Below, piece after piece: positions 36,606-47,235 of a DNA stretch of 64,000 nucleotides (position 1 is the stretch's first letter; each line of letters opens with the position of its first letter). The notes under the pieces were generated by a model, which saw only the letters and a program-made list of their open reading frames with translations, did not search any database and was not told where the DNA came from. Source of the DNA: Heterodera schachtii. Taxonomy: Eukaryota; Nematoda; Chromadorea; Rhabditida; Heteroderidae. Location of the stretch: assembly GCA_023374025.1 (NCBI GenBank), contig SIJG01000003.1:434001-498000 (forward strand). Direction: 5' to 3'. Both the position numbers and the translations under genes were made by a program.

Positions 36606-39450
36606 ATGGCCACATCTCCCGCCTCCGTCCTTGGCAATGGCGTCGTGCCCACCGATGGCACCGCTTTCCATCACAGTGAGCCTTTGTGCCGCTGTCGAGT
36701 GCTTTACATCGGCAGTGCCGTGCCAACAATCACCAAGGACGGACTGCAGGGCATTCAGCAGCCATTGAAAGAGCGCTACCCGGCCACAGACAATCCGGAC
36801 ACAAAAGGCATCGACTCGTGGTCAGTTCAGATATTTCTGATCATTTTTCGAATTTTTTCTTTAGGCTGTCCGTGTGGTCCAACGGTTTGCTGTTGGAATA
36901 TGTGGACGGAGAACAAAAGATGGAAAGCGCATTCTTCCCGATCGCATCCCTTCACTATTGCGCTGCCGTACTTACCTTTATTTTGATCCGGGATTTCTTA
37001 ATTTTTCGAATTCGTATGGGATTGGACTGGTTCAAAGTTGCTTTCATTCTCTCTCTGCCCTCCCATGCCCTCTCTCTCTCTCTTTTCTCTTCTCTCTCTC
37101 CTCTCTCTCTCTCCCTCTCTCAGTTTTCTTCTCTCTTTCTTACCGTTTTCCATTCTCTGTCGTCTCTCATTTCCGTCGTGTCCATCTTCTCAGGTGCGCT
37201 ACGTGAATATGACCGGTTTTGCCGTGGAGGGCGGCGGCGAACGGTTCATTCCGCTGGACAGTCCGTTCGCGCATATTCCCGACTCGCCCCATCCGCCGAT
37301 GTTCGCTGCCATTTTCCGCCGTACCCACGGGGTCAAGGTCTCATTCAATGAGCCGAAGTGACAGTAAAAGTACAGTGAACACCCCCCGAAAATGCCAAGG
37401 TTCTCGAATGCCATGCGTTCGTTTGCACCAACGAAAAGGCGGCCAATGCGCTCGTCCGCTGCTGCTTCCACGCGTACGCCGAAACGCATTATTTGAAGGC
37501 GGAGGAAAAGCTCTGTTCGCCCCCAGCGCAGCAGCGCAACGGCCTAAGGGCGATCAAAGAGCCGAGCCGAAGCGGAACGCCAAGCAGCGAACAGAATTTG
37601 AGGTGGGAAAAGCGGGCGGAATGAGGGGAGAGAGAAACTTTGTTGTGCAGTGAGCAGGAGAACGGAGCGGACGCATTGGCGGTCGATTGGAACGACGAAC
37701 GAACGACGATTGGACAGAAGGCATGGCAACGTCGGCAGCAGAACGGCGAGTTGGACTCGTCCAGCGTCTCGTCCAGCACTTTGCTGCACCACCAGCAGCA
37801 GCAGAAGGGGCGAAAAGCGGGCGGAGGAGAGAGTGCCGGCGGCGGTGTGCTCGTGCCGTACGAAGGCCGTGCTGGCAGTCGGACGGAACCGCCGCGCGAC
37901 TTCTGCGACTCTTTGCCGCGCCGATTTCCGCCGCATGGTGGTGCCTTCTTCTACGCGCCTATGCCGCATCCGCCAGGCGCTTTTCCGCCTCGGCCGCCTC
38001 CCGCGGCATTCCTTCGCCCGGGCGCCTTCCCTTCAGCAGGGGTTCCGCCTCCATCTCATATGTTTCCACCGCCTCCTTTCTTTCCGCATTCGCATCGTTT
38101 TGTCCCATTCGGTCAGCCGCCGCCTCCGCCTCATTTTGGTGAGCGAATGGCGCGGCATTTGTCGGCCATTTGACGAAGTCCCTTCAGCAGGTCGTCATTT
38201 TGGCCATCCCTTCTTGCCCCATCCGTTTCCTCCTCGCTTTTTCTTCATGCCGCCCCCCGCGCCGCCTTTCCTCGGCCCAATGGCGCGTCGCAAATCGCCG
38301 GAACGGAGCGGGCCAATCATCACGGAAACTGTTTACGACACATTCCCGCGACACCACAGCCGAACGACCACCACTTATGAGGAGCCAATTGTGAGAGGGC
38401 AACAAAACGGGGGGGGGGGGGGGAGCTAAGAAAGTGCCAATTGACCAGTGAGTGATGGATGGCATTTTGCTTTGTTCAGTATATGCCATCGACGAACGGA
38501 GCGCCACACGCGACTTATAAGCCAGGCTCATTCTCGCCCGAATTGTACGAGCATTACTACGAGACGTACAACAGACAACATCAGAGAACGGCGGGAGGGA
38601 AAAAAGTGAGTGGGGAGGAGAGAGAGAGGGGAGATAGACTGAGAGGGAGAGAGAGAGAGAAAGAGGAGAGAGAGACAGAGAGAAAGAGGAGAGGAAGAGA
38701 GAGACAGAGAGAAAGAGGAGAGGAAGAGAGAGAGAGAGAAAGAGGAGAGGGAAAGAGAGAGAAAGAGAGGGGCGCGCGTGAGATCGAGAGAGAAAGAAAG
38801 TGGGGCGAGGAAGAGGAGAGAAAGGAGAAGCAAGGGAGGGCGGGGGCGGGGGAGGGACCGTTTGAGGGAACACCAAACCCAATGGGCAATGGTTAAAGAT
38901 AAAAAGGCATTTATTTAGCTTTTTAATTTGGCAATTTGTGCCCATTCGTTCGCTAAGTTTTCCCTTTGCTTTTCAACAGAATGTGAGCAGAAGCAATTCG
39001 GACGCAAGCGAATGCGGCGACGAAAGCGCAGCAGCAAATCACAGTCAGCAGAATCATTATTGGGAAAGTCACGAGGCAAAAGTGTGGCAACAGCAGCAGA
39101 AAAGGAACACTCCGAAAACGAATGGGGGGACACCGAAAATAAACGGCGGAGGCGCCAAAAAGACAACGACGGAGGAGCAAAACGACGCCGGAGGGAACGA
39201 AACGCCGGGGGCAAAAGACAACGGCCACGGACAGTATGAGAACGGCAACAGCAACAACACCATGGGCAAATTCATCGCGGCACACACTCAACAGCAGCAC
39301 AACAACAGAATGGCGGGCACAAAGACCGCCGCCGGGGGCGAGCCGAGGCCGACCACGCCGCCGGCAGATTACGACGTGGTGCCGGACAGACAGCAGCAGC
39401 AACAGCCGAATGGACGAGGGATGGGAGGAGGAACGACGATGGCATATTGA
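36606..39450 (+). CDS. PTB/PID-domain adaptor-like protein with Pro-rich and polyQ tail
   Basis: PTB domains bind NPxY-type peptides or phosphoinositides in adaptor proteins. The N-terminal ~200 residues have PTB features: a first strand CRVLYIGSAVPTITKDGLQG, helix QQPLKERYP, strands LSVWSNGLLLEYVDGEQ and FFPIASLHYCAAV, RYVNMTGFAVEGG, FAAIFRRTHG, VLECHAFVCTNEKAANALVR ending in the C-terminal helix. The rest is disordered: a Ser/Gln region, a Pro-rich block (HPPGAFPPRPPP), a short conserved-looking segment SFSPELYEHYYETYN, and a Gln/Asn/Gly tail ending in TTMAY. Eight exons join in frame; introns hold (CT)n at 37056-37130 and (GA)n at 38611-38840. The ORF stays open for 337 codons upstream through the minisatellite, so the start Met is a judgement. 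I cannot assign a named orthologue. Confidence 0.8.
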
Positions 39451-39911
39451 GAGAGAGAGAGAGAATGGAGACACAGACAAACAGAGAGAACGACAGACAG
39501 AAGACAGACAAAGGGAGCAATGAATTGAGAGAGACAGACAGAGAGGAAGAGGGACGGATTCAACTCCTCCCCCCCCCCCTCCCCACAAACAGTGCCTAAA
39601 TATTTTTAGCCTTCCAAATTGCTACCATCTTGCCAGCCTATGAATTTTTCAATTATTTTGGGTTTAAGATTCCGTTCGTCTTTGTACCGACTAAAACTGC
39701 CTTGAGAAATGTATCCATTTAATTAAACATTCAAAACAATTCGACAATGTTTCAATCTGTAACCCAAAATATAAAAAGAAAGAACGAAACTGGCATTTCA
39801 AAAAGATAATCATTGTTTAATTGGCAATTTGAAAAGAGATCGGAGTAAGTGAAAGAATAAAAAAAAGTTGGGTGAATCGGTGGGCGATTGTCCAATTCTC
39901 CGCCACCCTTC
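39451..39911. other. Convergent 3' region, PTB gene (+) / UNG (-)
   Basis: GA-rich start, an 11-C run near 39570, then AT-rich 3' UTR sequence. No gene. Confidence 0.6.
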
Positions 39912-41511
39912 TCAAAGTGCCGTCCATTCAATTGGCTCCCTGCCAATTTCCTTCAGTGCGTCGTTCGTTTTCGAAAAACATTTGCAGCCGAAAAAGCGAT
40001 AGGCACTCAATGGCGACGGATGGGCCGCCTTCAAAATTGAGGAGGAAAATTCCAAAAGGAAGGTTATACCCGGAAAAGCCTATCCGTGTGCTAATAATGG
40101 AAATATATTCAAATTGTACTGATTTTTAAAAAAGCGCCATTTTAAACCCATCATATGTTAATTGAGAAGAGAATTAGTGCTGCTTTTTTATGGTTAGTCG
40201 AGGAAAAATAGTTCCATTTTCCAATACAAAAATGGCACTTTTACGATCCGATGCCTCCGTTTGTCGATGAGTGTCTCTTTTTTGTGAGCGAAGGCGCCCC
40301 ACAGCAGAAAAACGACGCCCAGCGGAGAGTCGGAACTGATCAGACGAATCACCGAATCGGTGAACAGTTGCCAGCCGATGTTCGCGTGTGAATTGGCTTT
40401 GTGTGCTCTGAAAATGCGACGGATAAGCGAAAAATGGGGACGGAAAAATACTCACTGAACAGTCAAAGACGCATTCAGAAGGAAAACCCCTTGGGTGGCC
40501 CATTTGGTGAGAGTGCCTTGGGGGGGGGGGGAAGTTCACGAGACTGAATTGTATGGGTTTACCATGTTTGGGCAGCACAAAATCAGGGAATTCCGACGAG
40601 AGTTCCTTCGAAGAAAAAATGGAAATTCATTTAGATGAACAAAACGCAAACGAACACCTTGAAAATGTTTTTGAGAGACGGAGGCATTGGCTGACCAATT
40701 GGCACAGAAAAACAAAGACCATGTGCCTAACTGGGGAATTGGTCAAGAAAAAGCAACAGAAAACATGGAGGGCCGAACCTGTCCCAAGTTGTGGTAGGGG
40801 TCTTGACCTGTGAGGGAAAAGGAAAAAGTCTGGAAAGACTAGTGAAAATGGCACAAACCAATGACCACAACTCGGATTGTGTTGAAGGGCGTCAGGTTGA
40901 ACGCGTTGAAGATGAGAGGACGAGGCGGAAAAACGGAGACACCCCAAAACAAAATGGGAAATTTAATTGACACTCGGACGGATAAATCTGCTTAAAATTC
41001 ACCCGTTTGGCTTGTTCCTCCAAAAAGCAACAAATGTCCGTCATATATTTCATTTGGAATTCCTTCCTCAACAATTTTTGCCACGTCGGTTCAACGAGCG
41101 CATGCGAAGGATGCCACGGAGTGGGAGGAGAACCGACTAAAAAGCATTGTAAATTGAGCATTTTTGGGTCATTGCTAAACATTCTTGCCCAATGCCGTAC
41201 TTTCCCCTGTGCCATCGTCGTTCCGTTGGAGTCCCTCCGCTTCCAAAATTGGCTGTATATTTTCCTTCATTTGGACACTCTCAACGGCGCCATCGCTTCC
41301 GTCCGCTTTTTTCAGAGAAACGCTCCTTTAATTGATGCGGTAGATAATTAATTGTAAGCATATTTTTGGTTCATTTATTTTACCGTTTTTTCCTTTGTGG
41401 TGGGCAAATGCTTTCGTTGGCTTTCGTTTGTTTCCGTTTGACTCCGTCCGCTTGCGAAATGCGTTGAAACGAAAACAGCGAATGGGTCAGTTTGAATTGT
41501 TTGGGTGACAT
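39912..41511 (-). CDS. UNG: Uracil-DNA glycosylase (UNG, family 1)
   Basis: UNG excises uracil from DNA to start base-excision repair. Ten exons (41511-41384, 41325-41201, 41136-40974, 40920-40859, 40807-40779, 40726-40658, 40605-40563, 40516-40456, 40407-40239, 40028-39912) sum to 966 nt, 321 residues. Family motifs: water-activating loop [78 protein letters not shown], and Leu-loop [19 protein letters not shown]. The first residues, [15 protein letters not shown], faintly resemble a PCNA-binding start. The sum closes only if intron 40973-40921, which ends CCTCG rather than CAG, is removed at that point. It lies 115 bp downstream of INO80E on the same strand. Confidence 0.95.
40921..40973 (-). 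other. UNG intron with CG in place of the AG acceptor
   Basis: Donor CCGA|gtgtca, acceptor tttttccgcctcg|TCCTCTCATC. No AG occurs between donor and the required exon start. Removing it gives [17 protein letters not shown] with correct family spacing and frame. Confidence 0.75.
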
Positions 41512-41626
41512 TCTCAAGCGAACGAAAAGCAAGTGAAACCAATCGCCAAACTATTAAAAATATCACTGCTAAAAAAGCATTCATTTGCCAAACCAAGTGA
41601 AAACTTTAAAATGGAAATGTCAAAAT
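41512..41626 (-). promoter_or_regulatory. 115-bp INO80E-UNG intercistronic spacer
   Basis: Lies between the INO80E stop and UNG ATG on the minus strand and contains TGCTTTTTTAG|CAG, a good trans-splice acceptor. The spacing is typical of nematode operons, in which downstream messages are released by trans-splicing. Confidence 0.55.
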
Positions 41627-43618
41627 TCAAATCATTCCACAGAATTCGCACTGATCACCGACGAACAATTCGCAACTTCGTTCATTTTGTCCCCACTTTC
41701 CAGCGAACCCTCGCGACCATCGCTTTGCCTTTGCTTTTGGGTCGTCGTCGGCGGCGATGCCAACGATTCGTCGGCACGGCGTTTTGCCGGGGGCTTCACT
41801 TCCGAATTGGTCCATTTCCTCCTTCACTTGCGAATGAATTGGCTGATGCATTTGCATCAATTCTTTGAATGCGTCTCCAGAAACTAAAAAAGGAGTTAAA
41901 TTTTAGAAAAAAGAAAAGGGACACTGCATATTTAAATAAACGATATTTTGCAGTTTATAATTCGCCAAAAAAATATTTAATTTTTTTTTAAACCAAAGGT
42001 GGACCCTTTTTGCTTGCAATTTTTTTTGCCAGAATGGCAAAAGCATGAACCTTTGCATTTCGCTGGCGTCGTTTTGTTGCCGATTCGCTTCGGTTGTCCT
42101 GTGGGCCCTCCGCTCGGATTTGGGGCTGCCCTTTTTCGGTTGTTGGAAGGCTTCGGCTTCCTTAATTTTTTATTCATCTTCCCATTCCATTTTCGGTATT
42201 TCGTAAACAAAAAAGGGAAATGACTTTTTCTGTTTTGCAACTCCGCGTTCTTCGAGTGTTTTCGTCGACGCGTCCGAATCGTCGCTGGACTCGCTGAGCT
42301 GCTCATATTGGCCAAGACGGTCGAGGAGGAAGTTTTTGTCACGCGACAGTTTAAGCAATTTCCGCTGCAGGTTTCTTAGCTCTTCTTGGTAATATTCATT
42401 TTCCTGAATAAATAAAAACTCTCTCAACAAGTGTGCGGATTTTTTCAGACCCGTAGTCCGGGGAGGGGGGAATGCATTCCATCCTTCGCAATGAAAATTT
42501 AATAATTTTCAAAGAAAAAGCGGCAATTATTTAAAAATTTAAGTTTTTTCTTAGCAAAATGCATTATTATTTTAAAAATCTTTCCTGGTGGCGCTGATCG
42601 GCACTGCCGAACCCCCATTTTTCTTTATTCTTTGAAAATTTGACCCCAAAATAAAATTTATTATTTGTAGCGCAAAAAGGCTACAAATTCCTATTTTTCT
42701 CCCAGGCGCTTTATCTTTAAATTTCAATTCGCTAGTGATTTTCCCCTTTTGACTCACATAGACAAGGTATTTGAACTTCTTCTTCAAGTCCCGGTATTTC
42801 TGCTTCGGGGAAACGTTCGGCTGCGCTTCCATTTCGGCCATTATCGCAGCGGTAAACCGTTGCGATCCGATGTAAAGGTGCGGGTGCGGAAGAGGGGGCG
42901 GGTGCAGAGACGGGTCGTGTGCAGTTTGGACACTTTGGGGCGGCAACGGAGGCACCATTTGTTGCTGTTGCTGCTGTTGTACAAAAATGCGCTGGGTTTG
43001 GTGCGGCGGTGGCGCCGGAGGAGCCGCGTGCATATGCACAACTTGGCTAAATGGGGGGAAATGATCCAATCCTACTGAAACTGCCACTTTTTTGTACCCG
43101 GATTGTTCTATTCGTATCGCCGTGGTGGGCGGATGCTGTTGGTTTTGCTGTTGGCTGATCAGCGTTTGCTGCTGCGACGGGTGATGGGTCACGTGGCGTT
43201 GTCCCATCATCACTTGCTGTTGGTGGGAAATGTGCGTGTGGCCATGCTGCGCAAGCCTCGGTTGTCCAACATTGCCAATTTCATGCTCTTGAAGAGATTG
43301 GACACTCGACGGTTGCGACTGGAACAATGGCCCGGCCATGGACGGGTGGTGCAGCTGCTGCTCGGTTTGGTGTTGCTGCGGATGTGCCGGCCTTACGCCC
43401 GGCTGGGGACGGATGTGTTGGATTTGGTTCGTCTCCTGCTGCAACGGATAGTGCTGCTGTGGTGGCTGATGGTATGCTGCGATATGCGGTCGCTGTTGGA
43501 AGTGTTGGCTTTGACTCGGCGTCGGCGGTGCCGTCGTCGCTGCCGGACTTTGCGGAGCGTTCCGAAGATGCTGAGACGGATTTGAATGTTGAGCCTGAGT
43601 CGACTGTTGTTGCATCAT
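41627..43618 (-). CDS. INO80E: INO80 complex subunit E homologue with polyQ N-terminus
   Basis: INO80E is an accessory subunit of the INO80 chromatin remodeller in the nucleus. Exons 43618-42758, 42403-42225, 42160-41994, 41883-41627 sum to 1464 nt (487 residues). The first ~265 residues are Gln/Pro/His-rich. Then comes the diagnostic coiled-coil: [56 protein letters not shown], followed by an acidic Ser stretch SSDDSDAS as in animal INO80E. The C-terminus has basic and Cys-containing segments ([19 protein letters not shown]) and a final exon starting [18 protein letters not shown]. Animal INO80E is shorter at the N-terminus, so the polyQ part is an elaboration. The last exon is joined by phase only and is the least certain part. 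Confidence 0.88.
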
Positions 43619-44100
43619 TATCTTTCTCGAAAGAAAATTTGTAAAATTAGCGATAAAAAGCATTAAATCAAAATTCCCTTTCCAGTAAAAAAACAAACAT
43701 AATGCCAATTTTTAATTAAATATTAAATTTAATTTAAAATTTAAATAAATTAAATATAAAATTGAAAATAATTCAATCAAAATATTGAAATCCTGTGAAA
43801 AGCATTTAGCTAAACCGACAATTATAGGCAATTATGATGGAGATCTTTGGGAAGCTAACAGAGGATAATTAAAAATTAGGTAATAATATTATGCCAATAA
43901 TTAATTTTAAACATAAAATTTAAAATTTTGTAGGAAATGTGCCGAAATCATCGTGTTTATTTTCTTTTGCTAATAAATAGGACATATACTGTAAAACGTC
44001 GAAAGACACTTTTAACGAGTTTTTATCTACATCCGAATTAGGTAATTAATTAATTTAATATTAAAAATGTGTTTTCTTTATTCCATCAATGATTTTCCGA
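43619..44100. other. AT-rich intergenic region
   Basis: Upstream of INO80E and downstream of the DB gene; very AT-rich, no ORF. Confidence 0.6.
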
Positions 44101-45482
44101 TTAAATTCCCGAAATGCGAGGTCGCAATTTCGCTTCCATATTCGTTTTGATTTCATCGTAAAAGCAGCGCTTCATTTTCTCGAAATGGTCGTAGCATGGC
44201 AAATACGAATAGTCCAATTTTGTCACTTTGCCCGCTCGCTGATTATTTTTGAGTGAAACCGAAAATTTTAAATTTAATCAGCCAACCAACTGACCTGGTC
44301 ACAAAATGTGAGGCCTAAAATGAGGAATTCCGTTAGAATGGCTTTTAAAATGCTTTCATTCGCCTTACATTTGTCACCCGCCGTAGTCTTTCCAATGCCC
44401 ACTTTTGTGCAGCATTCCGAATGGTCTCTGCCCTGAGCCGCACAATACTGAAGGTCAGCCTTAATTGGCCAGAATCGGTCTTTTGATTGAATCCCTTTGG
44501 CATTGGCCAATTACCGCCGCGTCAATTGGGCAAGGGTCGTTTTTGAAGAACATTAGCTGAAGCTAAACAAACAAAAGGATCTACGGAAGCTCCTTTTTGT
44601 GCCATTTACAAAACAGGCACGTTACGCAATAAGCCCCAAATGCTAACCACATCTTTGGTGTAAGTGTTGAAATGGCACTTCCAAAGGCACGAGTCAGGAA
44701 GTTGTCTATCTGATAAATCAAACAACCGCTTTGATTGATCAATGCTTCTTTTGGCACTTTATGTCCTTACCTTCGCAGCACTGTCTGAACAGATAATTCG
44801 GATTCTGAATGGCATTTGGTCTTTGAGTTTGCTTATGCGCCGTTTGCCAATGCTTCTCTGTTACCGTCAGTTTCAAGAACATTCCCTGGTCAATGGTGCC
44901 CGGTGGGCGATTGCCCTCGTCGTCAATTGGGCCCAATTTCCTGCGCTCAAACCCATAAATGTTTCTCAGCGGCTTTTTCGTTTGGTTGGCCAAAAAGTCG
45001 TCCACTGGCACAATGAGTCCGTCCTGTGCCATCGCCGGAGGGGGAATGTTTGTGCCAATTCCAATGGAAATGCTTTGCTTTCATCGCTCTCACTCACCTT
45101 TCTGGTCAGTGCTGAGCGTGCTTTGTTTCGCGCGCACCCGTAATGACCTAAGGAATCGTTTATTCATTCATTGAACGGTTCGAACATTCATTTGACGGTA
45201 CCGCAAGTGTAGCCGGGCTGACAACTCGCGGGATTACACGCCACCGGCGCCGGCTGACACGCCGGGCCACAGCACCCACCGCCACCGCAAATGCCATTGG
45301 AGGCGCACTGAGAGGGACAAACATTGGCAAGGGAAGAAACGCTGATCAAAGCGATCAAAACAAAGTCTGATCACTCTGATCAGCGAGCAGTGGGGACAAA
45401 CCGCTTCAGAGAACGGAGGAATAAACAAAATGGAGAAAAGGACGAAATAAATAGGCAATTTGAATGCCGAAGAGGGAAGCAT
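44101..45482 (-). CDS. Secreted DB-module protein with Cys-rich N-terminal repeat
   Basis: The DB module (Pfam DB) is a nematode-typical extracellular cysteine domain of unknown biochemistry. Nine exons (45482-45402, 45307-45202, 45147-45098, 45023-44771, 44709-44648, 44562-44515, 44459-44369, 44314-44295, 44238-44101) sum to 849 nt, 282 residues. It starts with a signal peptide (MLPSSAFKLPIYFVLF...), then a small Cys/Gly/Pro region (CASNGICGGGGCCGPAC, CQPGYTCGHYGCARNKARSA), a polar linker, and the DB module: YLFRQCCEDRQLPDSCLWKC, NDPCPIDAA, LQYCAAQGRDHSECCTK, DKCLTFCDQ. The tail has two further Cys (LPCYDHFEKMKRCFYDE). Failure to splice after exon 2 would yield a 66-residue secreted peptide ending YTCGTVK. 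Confidence 0.88.
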
Positions 45483-46194
45483 TTTTTGATTATAAATCAA
45501 AGAGAGGAAAAAGCAAATGGAAAAGGAAGAAAAGAGGAAAAAATTTATATGGACGGGGATAAAAGAGAGGGAGCAAAAGGAACAGCAGAAAAAGCACAAC
45601 AGGCTTAAGGGTAATTATTCATCGGAGCATTGTTAAAAGATGGGTGGTGGCACTCAAATGGGAAAAAGCCGAAGGAAAAGCCGAAGGTGGACAGAGAGAG
45701 GGGGGGGGGGGGAAATGAGTGTGGGAAGAAGCAAAAAATAATTGCACTTTGGGAGGGGGAGGAGTGATCAGTGATCTGAGAAATTGCAAATAATTAGCAA
45801 CAAAATTGTGGAGGGAAGGACGACGGCGTTTGATGAGCTGATCGAATTGGAGAGAACGGCCAAAAAGTGATTGATGGCAATGCCAAGAATTTAATGGCAA
45901 ATGGAAAAAAAAACGAATTTCAAATTAATTTATTCAAGAAATATCATTGACATAATCAAAGTGTACATAAAAAGAGAGGTGGAAAGTTGTGAAATGGCAA
46001 CAAAAATGGACAAAAATAAAAAAAGGTAACCAAATAAATCACATTAATTTAAAACATAATAAATTTCCCATTTGTTAATTGACTTTCGTTAAAAAAACGA
46101 AACCCGATGAGCATTTTGGACGGAAAAATTGCACAAAAAGAAAAGAAAACGGAAAAAAGGGGCCGATCAGCGACTGATCAGAAGTTGTTGTCGG
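45483..46194. other. Intergenic region
   Basis: Purine-rich with a 12-G run near 45700; likely DB-gene promoter and GILT 3' UTR. No gene seen. Confidence 0.6.
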
Positions 46195-47235
46195 TCAGCA
46201 CCAGGCCGTGTGTTCGCATATTTTGGTCTGAAATTGCCAATGTCCTTTTTGTTACGTCCGCTTTTCCTCTGCTTACCTCCATCGGATAACTCCGATCAAA
46301 AAAGTGTCCGTTCACATAAGCGGTGGGCCAAATTCGAACGCCGGCCCTGGAAAAGCAGCGGTTTTTATGCGAGTTCGAATCGTTCTTTTTTGCCTGTGCG
46401 TGTTCAGCATGCTGACGTAATTGAGCACCTCCCCGGTTTGCGTTTCCGCGCATTGCTTTAGTCGGAATTGCGTGCGGGGCGAAAGCCGCGACAGACACCG
46501 CCGGTAGGCTTCGTCCAAATTCTTCAGCCCCTACAATTTAATAATTGCCATTTATTTGATGCCACTTTCCGCATCCCCTTAATTAATGCCTCACTTGAAT
46601 GCACGTCACCAGGCCAATGTGCCGTCGTGGGAAATACTGTGAAAAAAGGGATGAATAATTACAGAAAATGTGGGGGAATAACAGAGGAAACGCTGCTGAA
46701 TGTGGCTAATGGAAGTGGCACTTTTGTGTTTTAATGCCGTGAATTGTTGTCCAAACCCATTTTACCGATATGGCACAGTTCTGCAGTCGGTTCAGATCGC
46801 ATTCGGTGGGCCCGTGCATACATTTGCAAATAATCCGCCGGTCGCGCGTGAATTCGCAGTTGCCCTTGCCGAAGGGAATCACCTGAAAGGCATTCGGTCA
46901 TTCACACTTTTGGCCACACGGAGTTGCTGCAGAAGGACCTGCAGATTCATAATGCCGGGGAATCGAGAATGGAATTGCCAAATCTGTTCTCGAAGCAGTC
47001 GCGTGCAGAAGGGGCATTGGGACTCGGTGAACAGCTGAGAAAAGAAAAGTGACGGAATGCCAAATTCGGAATGATTCAAATGAACGACGATGACTTGAAT
47101 TTGTGCCAAAATGTCTTTCTGATTTCTTACCGTTACGTTGACACGTTGTGTACTAATTGGAAGAAATGCGCAAACGAAGAGAAGCAATGAGCAAAGGCAA
47201 AGGCCAAAGGGACGCGAAAGTGGAGAATTGGCCAT
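46195..47235 (-). CDS. GILT-like thiol reductase (gamma-interferon-inducible lysosomal thiol reductase family)
   Basis: GILT enzymes reduce protein disulfides in lysosomes or extracellular space. The N-terminus MANSPLSRPFGLCLCSLLLF is a signal peptide, followed by strand VNVTLFTESQ, the active-site CPFC (TESQCPFCTRLLREQ), VIPFGKGNCEFTRDRRIICK, and the GILT signature CMHGPTECDLNRLQNCAI. After it come YFPRRHIGLVTCIQ, DEAYRRCLSRLS, CAETQTGEVLNYVSMLNTH, IWPTAYVNGHFFDRSYPME and a last exon TKICEHTAWC. The intron 46393-46347 is GC-AG (CACAG|gcaaaa) and is needed to keep the frame. Length fits the family. Nematode genomes usually have several GILT genes and I cannot assign a specific orthologue. Confidence 0.92.

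Noticed and set aside
35877..36674. Minus-strand 265-codon Lys/Glu-rich ORF (KEEQMEEEKEEKEKKE type)
   Set aside because: It is the complement of the polypyrimidine minisatellite, open only because GA-rich DNA lacks stops; no start context, splice signals or non-repetitive part.
40921..40985. Frameshift in UNG by a missing G in the GGGG run
   Set aside because: Considered to explain the frame change, but intron removal with a CG acceptor gives exact family spacing and an in-frame ten-exon sum, so it is simpler.
41375..41596. Minus-strand ORF with a hydrophobic start (LAVIFLIVWRLVSLAF)
   Set aside because: It overlaps UNG exon 1, which is read in another frame and links in phase to the UNG body.
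45188..45482. Separate two-exon gene for a 66-residue Cys-rich secreted peptide
   Set aside because: Joining exon 2 at 45202 to 45147 continues the frame into the DB protein and closes the full nine-exon sum, so the short form is at most an isoform.
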